The translations under genes were made by a program, and so were the position numbers. This document shows positions 46,742-55,326 of a stretch of 64,000 nucleotides of DNA, piece by piece (the stretch's first letter is position 1; each line of letters starts with the position of its first letter). The stretch spans positions 98,310-162,309 of the forward strand of contig LNEP01000006.1 in assembly GCA_001464125.1 (NCBI GenBank), in the 5' to 3' direction. Below the pieces are notes generated by a model. It ran no database searches. It worked only from the letters and a program-made list of their open reading frames with translations, and had not been told where the DNA came from. The DNA comes from Betaproteobacteria bacterium Ga0077540 (GTDB taxonomy: Bacteria; Pseudomonadota; Gammaproteobacteria; Burkholderiales; Methylophilaceae).

Positions 46742-47781
46742 GCCGACCTCTCCGACACGCCTGCACTCTCAAAGCTGGCCATCTCATTGAGGAAATTGAC
46801 AGCATTCTGCACCAACGGATAAGCTAATGCTGCGCCTGTACCCTCACCCAAACGCAGGCCCAAATTGAGCAAGGGCTTTGCTTTTAATTCTGCTAACAAC
46901 ATTTGATGCGCATGCTCATCTGATTGGTGAGAAAAAATACAATACTCTAGGATGGCAGGTTGAATTCGGCTTGCTACCAATAACGCTGCAGTCACAATAA
47001 ACCCATCAATCAACAGTACCGCTTTCCGCTCAGCGGCGGCGAGCATTGCACCAACCATCATTGCAATTTCAAAACCACCAAAGGTGCTCAGCACAGCATA
47101 GGGGTCTGTTGCATTTAAGGCATGATGCGCTATCGCCTGAGTTAGCACCTGAATTTTATGGGCAAGACCAGTATCATCTAAGCCTGTACCGCGTCCTACA
47201 CAATGCGCAATCGGCATACCCAATAGCACACCCATCAAACAACTCGCGCTAGACGTATTGCCAATACCCATCTCACCAAACCCGATAATATTGCAGCCCG
47301 CTTTTATTTCTGCGCAGGCAATCTCAGCACCACGTGCTATGGCTGTATCGCATTCTGATGCTGTCATGGCAGGCGACTGTAAAAAATTGGCAGTACCCAT
47401 ACCGACTTTTGCATTTACTAAGTGTGTATTGGGCCCGAATGTATGATTCACACCAGCATCAATCACGCGCAATGCCATGCCCGCTTGGCGGCTGAACACA
47501 TTAATGGCGGCGCCACCGGCGATAAAATTGAGCACCATTTGCGCAGTAACCGCTTGTGGATAGGGACTGACACCACTTTGAGCAACCCCATGATCGCCGG
47601 CGAATACCAGCATAGTAGGCTGCCTCAGTTGTGGAGTCATTGATTGTTGAATTAAGCCTATTTGTAGCGCAACCATTTCCAACTGACCGAGCGCGCCTAG
47701 AGGTTTGGTTTTGTGTTGAATTTTATGCAAGAGTGCTTCTTGCAGGGTCGTGTTTAGAGGTGAGATGTCGAAATCAAGCAT
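46738..47781 (-). CDS. cobT: Nicotinate-nucleotide-dimethylbenzimidazole phosphoribosyltransferase
   Basis: A 347-residue enzyme that makes alpha-ribazole phosphate from dimethylbenzimidazole and nicotinate mononucleotide. Key segments: [48 protein letters not shown] and [16 protein letters not shown], with the catalytic Glu in the last. First gene of the cobT-cobS-cobC operon; its substrate comes from BluB encoded on the other strand. Confidence 0.95.
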   Translation of the reverse strand: MLDFDISPLNTTLQEALLHKIQHKTKPLGALGQLEMVALQIGLIQQSMTPQLRQPTMLVFAGDHGVAQSGVSPYPQAVTAQMVLNFIAGGAAINVFSRQAGMALRVIDAGVNHTFGPNTHLVNAKVGMGTANFLQSPAMTASECDTAIARGAEIACAEIKAGCNIIGFGEMGIGNTSSASCLMGVLLGMPIAHCVGRGTGLDDTGLAHKIQVLTQAIAHHALNATDPYAVLSTFGGFEIAMMVGAMLAAAERKAVLLIDGFIVTAALLVASRIQPAILEYCIFSHQSDEHAHQMLLAELKAKPLLNLGLRLGEGTGAALAYPLVQNAVNFLNEMASFESAGVSERSA

Positions 47782-47801
47782 GCCCTATTTTACATGACAC
47801 C

Positions 47802-47840
47802 CATAAAATAAACCCTGTGCTGTTTGACTAACACAGGGTT
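47802..47840 (-). terminator. Terminator of the Ala-rich lipoprotein gene
   Basis: On minus: AACCCTGTG...CACAGGGTT followed by TTATTTTATG. It separates the lipoprotein gene from cobT. Confidence 0.75.
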
Positions 47841-47861
47841 TAATCGGTAATGAAGTATTAA

Positions 47862-48155
47862 TTAAGGTGCGGTTGCTTCGTGCGCAGCTTCTTTTGCTGC
47901 CTTCACTGCATCTTCCGCAGACTCTTTGGCATCAGCTGCAGCTGCCTCAGTTTTAGCTGCCGCTTCTTCAGCAGTTTCTACAACGGCTTCTTTGGCATCA
48001 GCAGCTGCTGCAGCGGCTGCATCTTTGGTTGCATCAATCGCCTCACTCATTTCCGCTTTAGCATCTGCTGCTGCCTCTTCTGTTTTCTCGCTACACGCTA
48101 CCGTTAGCGAACCCGCTATCAAACTAATGAATAAAACTCGTAAAAATGCATTCAT
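47862..48155 (-). CDS. Alanine-rich small lipoprotein
   Basis: From ATG 48155 a 97-residue protein with a lipoprotein signal (MNAFLRVLFISLIAGSLTVAC-S). The rest is low-complexity, rich in Ala, Glu, Lys and Asp, with repeats such as AAADAKE, AAAKTEAAAADAKES and AAKEAAHEATAP; it should form a long charged helix. RBS GAGGAG precedes the start. Function unknown; probably an envelope protein. The long ORF upstream extension in the track is not real. Confidence 0.8.
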   Translation of the reverse strand: MNAFLRVLFISLIAGSLTVACSEKTEEAAADAKAEMSEAIDATKDAAAAAAADAKEAVVETAEEAAAKTEAAAADAKESAEDAVKAAKEAAHEATAP

Positions 48156-48177
48156 AAAACTCTCCTCTTTTAAAAAA

Positions 48178-48678
48178 TTATTGGGGTGGAATACGCAACA
48201 TTTGACCCGGATAAATTTTATCAGGATGCGATAACATTGGTTTATTTGCTTCAAAAATGCGCATATACAAATTGGCATTACCGTAAAACTCTTTAGATAT
48301 CTTGGAGAGTGTATCGCCGCGTACCACTGTATAAAACTGAGGAGCAGCCTCAGCCTCAATCACACCCAATTGATCTTGCACATGTTCAACGCCATCCACA
48401 TTGCCACAGCATAACAAAATCTTCTCTTTAATTTCCTGTGTAGCGGCCATGCCCTGCACAATCACAGTGCCAGATTTTCCATCAAAACCAATCGTCAGAC
48501 CGTCTGCTGTAAGATTCATTTTTGCCACATATGCTGCAATCGCATTTGCGGCAGCACGATTCGCTGCATCCACGTTCACTGGTGTAGGCTCTTTTTTGGC
48601 CACTTGCTCAGCAGCCTTAGCCTCTCCCGTCCCAAATAGTTTTTCACCTGCCTCTTTGATGAATGAAAATAATCCCAT
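48178..48678 (-). CDS. lysM: BON and LysM domain protein (YgaU/LysM type)
   Basis: From ATG 48678, 166 residues: MGLFSFIKEAGEKLFG, a BON domain (about 50-110, LTIGFDGKSGTVIVQGMAATQEIKEKILLCCGNVDGVEHVQDQL) and a C-terminal LysM domain (YTVVRGDTLSKISKEFYGNANLYMRIFEANKPMLSHPDKIYPGQMLRIP). There is no signal peptide, as in E. coli YgaU, which binds potassium. AAGGAG supports the start. Confidence 0.9.
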   Translation of the reverse strand: MGLFSFIKEAGEKLFGTGEAKAAEQVAKKEPTPVNVDAANRAAANAIAAYVAKMNLTADGLTIGFDGKSGTVIVQGMAATQEIKEKILLCCGNVDGVEHVQDQLGVIEAEAAPQFYTVVRGDTLSKISKEFYGNANLYMRIFEANKPMLSHPDKIYPGQMLRIPPQ

Positions 48679-48804
48679 CTGCTTCTCCTTTTTATTAAAA
48701 CAACCGATTAAAAACAATTGGTATCACAGCAACTGACCAAGTTCATCATAATGCAATCACCTAAGATTGACCACGCGTAATTGAATTAATTTTAAGATGC
48801 ATGG

Positions 48805-48832
48805 TTCCAAAGCGCACTTTGTTTGCTATAAT
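48805..48832 (+). promoter_or_regulatory. Promoter of tRNA-Phe
   Basis: TTCCAA (48805-48810) and TATAAT (48827-48832) with a 16-base spacer, about 38 bases upstream of the tRNA 5' end, followed by a GC-rich GCGCGG discriminator typical of stringently controlled tRNA promoters. Confidence 0.65.
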
Positions 48833-48870
48833 GCGCGGCTTGCAAACGTTTCAATCATGTTTGCATCGCT

Positions 48871-48946
<76 letters not shown>

Positions 48947-49045
48947 TCTTTTAGTATTACCATAGATAGCCTGACTGTTAATAATAGTCGGGCTTTAAGC
49001 TTCTTAACTAAGGTAATAAAGAATTTTTGTAGTACAGATTTACAT

Positions 49046-49122
49046 GGTGATGTAGCTCAGCTGGTTAGAGCACAGGATTCATAATCCTGGGGTCGAGGGT
49101 TCAAGTCCCTCTTTCACCACCA
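49046..49122 (+). tRNA. tRNA-Met elongator (CAT)
   Basis: A 77-base cloverleaf with anticodon CAT in ATTCATAATC, T arm GAGGG-TTCAAGT-CCCTC and encoded CCA. The acceptor stem GGTGATG against TTTCACC leaves a U-U mismatch at position 6-67 and a G-U at 7-66. The gene is the last core feature before the accessory region. It could also be the tRNA-Ile with lysidine, but the body resembles elongator Met. Confidence 0.9.
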
Positions 49123-49129
49123 ACAAAGA

Positions 49130-49162
49130 CGCCACATTCGAGAGAGTGTGGCGTTTTATTTT
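49130..49162 (+). terminator. Terminator after tRNA-Met
   Basis: CGCCACA-...-TGTGGCG followed by TTTTATTTT, eight bases past the tRNA 3' end. Confidence 0.88.
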
Positions 49163-49266
49163 ACATCTTACGTTAGATAAAATCCTTTCATGTAGGGGCT
49201 ATGTAGGATTATTCAATATAAAAAATCATCGTTAATTGTTTTAGTGATCAAAAACATAATGAAGAG

Positions 49267-49452
49267 TTAACTGGCTTTTCTTCTCTCATCAATCCAGTCA
49301 TTAATTTCGCTCAACTTCCACACGCTTGTTCTCTCAGTCAGTTTAATTTGTTTAGGAAACTTACCATCCTTAACTGATCTGTAAATCGTACTCTTACCAA
49401 TACCAAGCATATTTGAAAGTTCTTTAATACGAACGTATCTATCTACTAACAT
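49267..49452 (-). CDS. AlpA-family excisionase-like regulator
   Basis: A 61-residue MerR-like helix-turn-helix protein: YVRIKELSNMLGIGKSTIYRSVKDGKFPKQIKLTERTSVWKLSEINDWIDERR, the AlpA pattern of prophage and integrative-element regulators that turn on integrase or act as excisionases. ATG 49452 has GGGAG upstream and is preferred to the longer ORF. It sits next to tRNA-Met, where element control genes usually lie. Confidence 0.9.
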   Translation of the reverse strand: MLVDRYVRIKELSNMLGIGKSTIYRSVKDGKFPKQIKLTERTSVWKLSEINDWIDERRKAS

Positions 49453-49580
49453 ATATAACTCCCATTTATTGATAACTGTGTATAGTGAACTCACCTAAAT
49501 GAGTATTTGTTAATTATTCACATCCAATCATTTCATGAATAAGCACTTTGAAAAACTAGATTAATAATTTTTGTTTTTTC

Positions 49581-49796
49581 TTATGGCTTTTTATGGGCTA
49601 TGTTCCTTTTCAATTCTATAACGGACCTGTGAAGCTTTTTACATCTTTCTAAAAGACTATTTTTGAATGCATTACGTGAAGAGGTCGCCTTTCCATTTAA
49701 AGACCTTGGGCCAGTGCTATTTTTCCATGGTTGCCAATCATGTATTTTTTGCGCCTGTTCCTTCTTTTGACTTTCAGTCCAATTTCTTTTAGCCAT
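49581..49796 (-). CDS. Small basic element protein with STGPRS/GKA motif
   Basis: A 71-residue basic protein, WQPWKNSTGPRSLNGKATSSRNAFKNS, a motif seen in many small proteins of phages and integrative elements. Function unknown. Two stops separate it from the AlpA gene. No recognised domain beyond the motif. Confidence 0.65.
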   Translation of the reverse strand: MAKRNWTESQKKEQAQKIHDWQPWKNSTGPRSLNGKATSSRNAFKNSLLERCKKLHRSVIELKRNIAHKKP

Positions 49797-50059
49797 ATAT
49801 GGTTTAACTAATAGTTTGTTTCGTAAATTTATTTTGGTTCGTCCTTGTTGGACTTATTCTAGCACTCTTAAATTGTGAAAATGGTGTCAGCTCATCCCTT
49901 CTTATTCTCAGAAAGAATATAGTTTTTTACAAACAATCAAATAATTGAATAAGTCGATAGGAATTAAAATCAATATTATCGCGGATGAATACAGCCCAAC
50001 GGTTAGGAATCATTCTTTTATAATGACAAACTTAAAAGCATGCTCCAAAAGGATGTTAT
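49797..50059. other. Intergenic region between divergent element genes
   Basis: A 263-base AT-rich gap. TATAAT near 50020 (in TTTTATAATGAC) may be the -10 of the rightward transcript; AAGGA lies at normal distance before the next ATG. No long repeats or RNA gene seen. Confidence 0.4.
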
Positions 50060-50767
50060 ATGAAAAAATCAAAAGAACTTGAAGACATTATTCTCAAAGG
50101 CACACAATACATTATTGCCCCTTCAGTGAATGACTTTCCACTCGACTTTGACCCTTGGGCAAACTTCCCCAAATGGGATGTAGATACAGCCTGCAAAGCC
50201 ATAACACTTTCCCGAATGATAGATATTGAAGAAAGTCGAAGAATTGCCGCATTAGAATTTCAAACTAAACCCGGGGAATGTCCAATAATAGCTCGTCACA
50301 TTTGTACGGTTTATGACCGTGCGAAGTTACTCGCGGACAATGCTATTAAAGTCGGAATAATTAACGATCTTGACACCCCTGCCAACTGGATAAAATGGGC
50401 TGAAGATAATAGATATTCGGTTCAACATCTCAAATTCATAATAGATCCAGAGACTTTGAAAACCTTCCAAAAAAGTATTGACGAATATGAAGATATTGAT
50501 TTACCTATATATCCGAGCCACAAAAACGTTAATGTTGAGAAAAATAGGGGAATCAGATTTGATGATTGGAAAATATCAGCGAAAGAAATTGCAAAGTCTA
50601 TATTCCAAAAAAATCCAAAATTATCTGTAGCTCAGATTTCAATAAAAACTCATGATGTGATGTTGGGAAAAAAGGACGCCGGAGAACATGGAATGACTGG
50701 ACGTAGTGGTAGGGTGCCTAGTCCTGAAACCATCAAAAGACATGCCCTAACAGGAATAAAGTCTTAA
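50060..50767 (+). CDS. Element protein of unknown function
   Basis: A 235-residue soluble protein with no domain I recognise. The first half is acidic (LDFDPWANFPKWDVDTACKAITLSRMIDIEESRRIAALEF), and the C-terminal third (DDWKISAKEIAKSIFQKNPKLSVAQISIKTHDVMLGK...SPETIKRHAL) looks like a helical DNA-binding-type region ending in GIKS. A clear AAAAGGA site precedes the ATG. It is the first gene of the rightward module. Confidence 0.7.
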   Translation: MKKSKELEDIILKGTQYIIAPSVNDFPLDFDPWANFPKWDVDTACKAITLSRMIDIEESRRIAALEFQTKPGECPIIARHICTVYDRAKLLADNAIKVGIINDLDTPANWIKWAEDNRYSVQHLKFIIDPETLKTFQKSIDEYEDIDLPIYPSHKNVNVEKNRGIRFDDWKISAKEIAKSIFQKNPKLSVAQISIKTHDVMLGKKDAGEHGMTGRSGRVPSPETIKRHALTGIKS

Positions 50768-50925
50768 AGCATTCGGGCAATGCCCCACTTTTTACATTTT
50801 TGCCCTAAACGTAACCCATTGTAAAATAAAGTTAAAATTCAGCTTCACTTTCAATAAAGCACCTACTTGCGGGCATTTAACGCTCTAGCATAGTGGAGGT
50901 TCTCAACAAAAAGGAACCTTCCAAA

Positions 50926-51144
50926 ATGCAATTCACCTCAAATCAAAACTTTGTTCCTCTCGATAAGGAAACAAGAACCGCAATTCCCACTGACGCTGCT
51001 GCTCATCATCTAAGTAGAAAAGAGCAAACCCTGAGAGCATGGGCCTGTTTAGAAAATGGACCAATACGCCCTGTGAGAATTAATGGCAGACTCGCTTGGC
51101 CTGTAGCTCAAATTATTAGCCTTCTAAATGGAGGCAAAAAATGA
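50926..51144 (+). CDS. Helix-turn-helix element protein
   Basis: About 72 residues from ATG 50926 (AAAGGAACC upstream), though a GTG at 50893 is possible. PTDAAAHHLSRKEQTLRAWACLENGPIRPVRINGRLAWPVAQIISLLNG is a MerR/Xis-like winged helix found in small element proteins. Its stop overlaps the next start (ATGA). Confidence 0.78.
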   Translation: MQFTSNQNFVPLDKETRTAIPTDAAAHHLSRKEQTLRAWACLENGPIRPVRINGRLAWPVAQIISLLNGGKK

Positions 51145-51290
51145 CCGTAATCAGAAAGCTTATATTGGCTTACGAGTCCAAAGACTACTCAAAACTTACG
51201 AAGGTTGATTTATTTGAATTAGTTAAAAAGGGAATCTTGCATCAAGAAACCGCTGACAGACTCTTGAAGGAGACTTCAAATGTCAGTTAG
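51141..51290 (+). CDS. 49-residue element protein, not in the ORF track
   Basis: ATG 51141 with GGAGG at ideal spacing opens a frame MTVIRKLILAYESKDYSKLTKVDLFELVKKGILHQETADRLLKETSNVS. It overlaps the gene before by four bases and the gene after by 11, which is strong evidence for translation in a packed operon. Function unknown; helical, charged. Confidence 0.7.
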   Translation: MTVIRKLILAYESKDYSKLTKVDLFELVKKGILHQETADRLLKETSNVS

Positions 51291-51945
51291 GGTTCTTTCA
51301 AAAGTTTGGGATGGCTATCCTGGTGGCGGGACAGAGTTACTGGCGCTATTGGCTTTAGCGGACTGGTCTGATGATGAAGGCAGATGCTTTCCTTCAATTA
51401 AATCTATAGCCAAGAAAATTCGCCTTAAAGAAAGACAGGCTCAGCGCGCAGTTAACAAACTAATTAACAATGGATATGTGAAAGTAATCAGTAATAAATT
51501 CGGCGGTTCACCCGGATCAACTAGAAATTATCAAATAATCATCAATAATCTAACGGGTGTCATTTACGACACCCCTTCAGACGAGACGGGTGTCATCCAA
51601 GACGCAAACGGGTGTCATATCACTCCACTTACGGGTGTCACTGACGACACCCTAACCGTCATAGAACCATCATTAACCGTCAGTGCAAAATTCTCCAAAT
51701 TTTGGAATGCATATCCAAAAAAGAAAAGCAAAGGGGATGCTGAAAAAGCATTTAAATCGATCAACCCAGATTCAGAAACACTTGAGCAGATACTTGCTGC
51801 TATCGAGATTCAAAAAAGAACCTCCGAGTGGTCAAAAGATAATGGTCGATATATTAAATATCCTGCAACTTGGCTTAGGGGTAAGGCATGGTTAGATGAG
51901 TTTTTAGTCACCAACACTAATGACCTCATGGATGGTGTGCTATGA
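51280..51945 (+). CDS. Replisome-organiser-like protein (winged helix plus DnaT/O-type tail)
   Basis: A 221-residue protein. The N-terminal winged helix (LLALLALADWSDDEGRCFPSIKSIAKKIRLKERQAQRAVNKLINNGYVKV) is of the type that starts plasmid or phage replication proteins. The C-terminal FWNAYPKKKSKGDAEKAFKSI...WSKDNGRYIKYPATWLRGKAWLDE is the conserved tail of phage replication proteins that load helicase. It is followed in a 4-base overlap by the primase fragment. Confidence 0.82.
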   Translation: MSVRVLSKVWDGYPGGGTELLALLALADWSDDEGRCFPSIKSIAKKIRLKERQAQRAVNKLINNGYVKVISNKFGGSPGSTRNYQIIINNLTGVIYDTPSDETGVIQDANGCHITPLTGVTDDTLTVIEPSLTVSAKFSKFWNAYPKKKSKGDAEKAFKSINPDSETLEQILAAIEIQKRTSEWSKDNGRYIKYPATWLRGKAWLDEFLVTNTNDLMDGVL

Positions 51946-52424
51946 GTAACGTTCACAATTTATTAAACAGATTGAATAATGTTAAGAAAACGGGCAAGCA
52001 TAGCTGGAAGGCATGTTGCCCAGCTCATAATGGCACTAAACAAAGCTTAGCTATACGCGATGATAACGGTATTGTGCTCATTCACTGTTTTGCTGAAGGT
52101 TGTGCAATAGGTGATGTTCTTTGCACAGTTGGTTTGTCTTTTGCAGACATCATGCCGGATCGTATTGGAGTTGCAAAGCCCAATAAAAAGCCATTTTACG
52201 CGAGTGATGTTTTGCAAATATCAAGCGATGAAATTCTAATAGCCTACCTAATCACAAAAAAAATGCTGGATAGAACAGTTAACTTTAACGATTCACAAAG
52301 GTTGCTTAAATGTGCAAATCGTTTACGCCATGCCTGTGAAATTGCAAATGAAGGTAACGGTACACAAGTAATCGAGGCAAATAAAAATCTCAGAATTATT
52401 GAAAGGACTGTAAATGCTGAATGA
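51942..52424 (+). CDS. Zinc-finger primase-like protein (CHC2 type)
   Basis: A 160-residue protein whose N terminus has a CHC2-like zinc finger: WKACCPAHNGTKQSLAIRDDNGIVLIHCFAEGC. This is the DNA-recognition part of DnaG-like primases. The Toprim catalytic domain is absent, so it may work with the RecA-fold helicase whose gene overlaps its end by 11 bases, or with the host primase. Confidence 0.78.
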   Translation: MSNVHNLLNRLNNVKKTGKHSWKACCPAHNGTKQSLAIRDDNGIVLIHCFAEGCAIGDVLCTVGLSFADIMPDRIGVAKPNKKPFYASDVLQISSDEILIAYLITKKMLDRTVNFNDSQRLLKCANRLRHACEIANEGNGTQVIEANKNLRIIERTVNAE

Positions 52425-53424
52425 GAGATTAGCCGCTTTTGACGAGAGTGCTCAAAAATCTGATGCAATTAATATGCAGGGGCTTCAATATCCGCCAACC
52501 CTTCAAAGTCAAATAAATAGATTGATAATAAGCGAACATGACCTTGATGGTTACATGATTGAACGCGATGCCTCAGAGCATTCAAATGTAAAACCTGCCA
52601 ATGTGTTTTTAGATGATTTAATTACATTTTTTAATTCTGATACAGTTTATACAGGCGCTGGTCTGCCATGGTCAAAGACGCATGAACAGTTCAGATTACG
52701 TCCAAGTGAAGTTACCTTGTGGGCAGGCTTCAACGGTTCTGGCAAGAGTCTCGTACTTGGTCAAATCATGCTGCATTTACTTAAAGATCAAAAGATATGC
52801 ATTGCATCGCTTGAAATGAAGCCTGTCACAACTCTAGCACGCATGTGTCGCCAAGCGTTGGGAGCAAATAACCCTACGGATGATTACATTAAGAGATTTT
52901 GTGTCCGGGGTTGTGAGAAGTTGTGGCTATACAACCAATTAGGAACGGTTAACTCAGAGCGCATAATTTCAGTGATTCACTATGCTACTGAAAAACTAGG
53001 GGTACAGCATTTTGTTGTTGATAGTCTAATGAAATGCGGAATTGCTGATGATGACTATACAGGCCAAAAGAATTTTGTAGATAAGTTATGCGCTGTTGCT
53101 AAAGATACTGGTTGTCATATTCACTTGGTTGCTCATTCTCGCAAAGGTGCGGATGAATTATCTCCTCCCGGCAAGATGGATGTTAAGGGCTCTGGCTCGA
53201 TAACGGATCAAGTTGATAACGTAATGACGGTATGGAGAAACAAACGAAAGGAGCAGGCTGTAGCATCAAATAAAGCGGATGATAAAACATTGAGTGAACC
53301 AGATACTCTCATCATTTGCGACAAGCAACGTAATGGCGAATGGGAGGGTAAAGTTGGCCTTTGGTTTCATCAATCAAGCATGCGTTTTTTAGAAAATAAG
53401 AGTCAAAATTTTGCACTAAGTTAA
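52414..53424 (+). CDS. DnaB/RepA-like replicative helicase
   Basis: A 336-residue RecA-fold ATPase: Walker A GFNGSGKSLVLGQIM, the segment CIASLEMKPVTTLARMCRQAL, Walker B HFVVDSLMKC, and the sensor-like VAHSRKGAD with VKGSGSITDQVDNVMTVWRNKR. It resembles the helicase half of Twinkle-like and RepA proteins. With the zinc-finger protein before it, it forms a split primase-helicase. The C-terminal end is convergent with the defence operon. Confidence 0.86.
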   Translation: MLNERLAAFDESAQKSDAINMQGLQYPPTLQSQINRLIISEHDLDGYMIERDASEHSNVKPANVFLDDLITFFNSDTVYTGAGLPWSKTHEQFRLRPSEVTLWAGFNGSGKSLVLGQIMLHLLKDQKICIASLEMKPVTTLARMCRQALGANNPTDDYIKRFCVRGCEKLWLYNQLGTVNSERIISVIHYATEKLGVQHFVVDSLMKCGIADDDYTGQKNFVDKLCAVAKDTGCHIHLVAHSRKGADELSPPGKMDVKGSGSITDQVDNVMTVWRNKRKEQAVASNKADDKTLSEPDTLIICDKQRNGEWEGKVGLWFHQSSMRFLENKSQNFALS

Positions 53425-53465
53425 TAAATGATTAAACGCCACTTTAAACACATTTTTATACTTAA

Positions 53466-54518
53466 TTAGTTCACGTCATCACTTCTAGCAACTGTCCAAA
53501 TTCTTTTTAGGGGCAGTTCAGCTTTGATTTCCTCGTCTAGCTTTTCATAATTTAAAAATAGCTGCTCTAACAAATCATTTTGAGTCCAAAGTCTTACTTT
53601 AAAAAAACTAGATGCGAGCTCTTTTTGAACACCTGATTTAAAACCACCCCATGATACGAACAAACCATTTTTAGCATTAAACTTAGTCATGGCCCCTATC
53701 AATTTATCTACAGTTGGCCTGTCAGTTAAACCATCACCCGATTTCACCTCAATACAAATTTTTTGAGATCCAAAACCCATTGGTCCGTCACTAGCAAGTA
53801 TATCTACACCGCCATCTGCACCTTCCGGGCTTTGCCAGCAGGTATAGCCTTGAACTTCTAATATTGCTTTCACCAATCTTGTAAGCTGATGTCCCTTGAA
53901 TTTTGCTTCGATGAGTTTAACAATTTGATTTTTCCCTAACGCCTCAAGGTCAGTTTCAAACTCTTCATTCGTATCGTTATCTGTTGCAATTAAACTATCA
54001 TTTTTAGAGATTATTTGATTATTTGTTTCTGGTTGCCAATTATTAACCTCCATCTGGGCTAGCCTCACTTCGGCATTGTTACGTGTGATCCGACACACCG
54101 TCATAAAAGCACCAAAGCTGTAAAGCAAATCTTGTGAAAAGTGAGTTCTAGGAATTGGCTCAGCTAACCATTCAACTTCACGATAATGAAAAAAAGGATT
54201 ATTAGCATTTATATCATAGTGATAATCAGATTTTACTTTGCCAATATAAATAACTGGCTGCGTTTTTGAAGGCAGAATTATCCTGTCGCCTATATTCATG
54301 CTATGTACAAATGGCCATATTTGGCTTGCATGATTAATCAACTTTCTAGGTTTGGGGTCGCTGACAACTTTTTCTAGCTCATCAATCAAATCAGAACGAC
54401 TTTTTAGCTTGTCAATTGGAGTATTTAAATCGTCCCAAGTGAGATAAATGCGCTTCTCTTGAAGAAACTTTTGCTCATATTGCCCTTGGGCACCAGCTCT
54501 GACTAACCAAACTGCCAT
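53466..54518 (-). CDS. Mrr-like Type IV restriction endonuclease with N-terminal reader-like domain
   Basis: A 350-residue protein. The C-terminal domain (about residues 210-320) has the Mrr nuclease core: GYTCWQSPEGADGGVDIL carries the Asp and ICIEVKSG carries the E-x-K of the PD-(D/E)XK site; LIGAMTKFNAKNGLFVSWGGF follows. The N-terminal 150 residues (MAVWLVRAGAQGQYEQKFL, INIGDRIILPSKTQPVIYIGKV) resemble PUA/EVE-like modified-base readers. It is the last gene of the defence operon, four bases after the HNH gene stop. Confidence 0.85.
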   Translation of the reverse strand: MAVWLVRAGAQGQYEQKFLQEKRIYLTWDDLNTPIDKLKSRSDLIDELEKVVSDPKPRKLINHASQIWPFVHSMNIGDRIILPSKTQPVIYIGKVKSDYHYDINANNPFFHYREVEWLAEPIPRTHFSQDLLYSFGAFMTVCRITRNNAEVRLAQMEVNNWQPETNNQIISKNDSLIATDNDTNEEFETDLEALGKNQIVKLIEAKFKGHQLTRLVKAILEVQGYTCWQSPEGADGGVDILASDGPMGFGSQKICIEVKSGDGLTDRPTVDKLIGAMTKFNAKNGLFVSWGGFKSGVQKELASSFFKVRLWTQNDLLEQLFLNYEKLDEEIKAELPLKRIWTVARSDDVN

Positions 54519-54522
54519 ATTA

Positions 54523-55326
54523 TTAATCCAATTCTAAAATCTCTTTAACCTCAGCTAAATCACGATGCGGTCTGATATAAACAATTGCTGCCCTCGATAA
54601 CTTCTCTGAGTCTCTGACCATTTTCCTCAATGATACTTTTGCATCTTGAACATCGATATTATTTCTAATTTTTTGTATCAGTCTCTCAACCTCAATTCTG
54701 ATATTGTTTCTTGCTCTGACTATTTTTATCTCATGAAGATGAAAAATATCGATTGAGTTTTTTACTTTTATCACCTCTTGTGCATTTGCACTAGGTTTGT
54801 GAATTGGTTTTCCATCATTATCAAACCATAATATTTTTTCATCGTCAGGATTGAAAGGGTCCAAGAAATTTGGAGTTTCTAAAATAAGTGAATCAGCTGA
54901 TGTAAATGCCCTTTGGCTAGAAGCAGTAATAGGAAACTTGCAGGCTTTGCCACCAACAGTTTCATCAAAAGCTCTAAGGCTATTACAATAAGTACAAGCG
55001 CAACGATAATTCTCCCAGTCAAATGCCAGCCACCAATAACCATCGTGATTATCTTCGTTCTCAACTTTATTTTTTGGTCGGAAATGGTCTACAGGCATAT
55101 CAGATCGAATATCCTCAGCTTCGCAATACCAACATTTCTTTTTCAGATTATCTGGCAATAATTTATAAAAATCTCTCCAAATCTTTGAAGAGCTTGCTTT
55201 TTTCAATATTGCTTTACGCTGTTTATCGGTTGTGGCAGTTATCAGTTTTTGTTTTGCTTGTGCAGCCCTCGTACGCCATGCGGCTGTCAGACATCCCTCA
55301 ATATCATCCTTGCATATCCAACGCAT
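54523..55326 (-). CDS. HNH endonuclease, PtuB-like (TIGR02646 type)
   Basis: A 267-residue HNH nuclease. CWYCEAEDIRSDMPVDHFRPKNKVE and CTYCNSLRAFDE form the treble-clef zinc/HNH core: CxxC pairs, the DH that gives the catalytic histidine, and the Asn. This is the effector pattern of Septu (PtuB) and of retron-linked HNH proteins. It begins at a TAATG overlap with the ATPase stop, so the two proteins are made together. No zinc or active-site residue is missing. Confidence 0.88.
   Translation of the reverse strand: MRWICKDDIEGCLTAAWRTRAAQAKQKLITATTDKQRKAILKKASSSKIWRDFYKLLPDNLKKKCWYCEAEDIRSDMPVDHFRPKNKVENEDNHDGYWWLAFDWENYRCACTYCNSLRAFDETVGGKACKFPITASSQRAFTSADSLILETPNFLDPFNPDDEKILWFDNDGKPIHKPSANAQEVIKVKNSIDIFHLHEIKIVRARNNIRIEVERLIQKIRNNIDVQDAKVSLRKMVRDSEKLSRAAIVYIRPHRDLAEVKEILELD

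Noticed and set aside
47926-48234. Plus-strand Ala/Ser-rich ORF of 102 residues
   Set aside because: It is the antisense shadow of the Ala-rich lipoprotein gene, which has a lipobox and RBS on minus.
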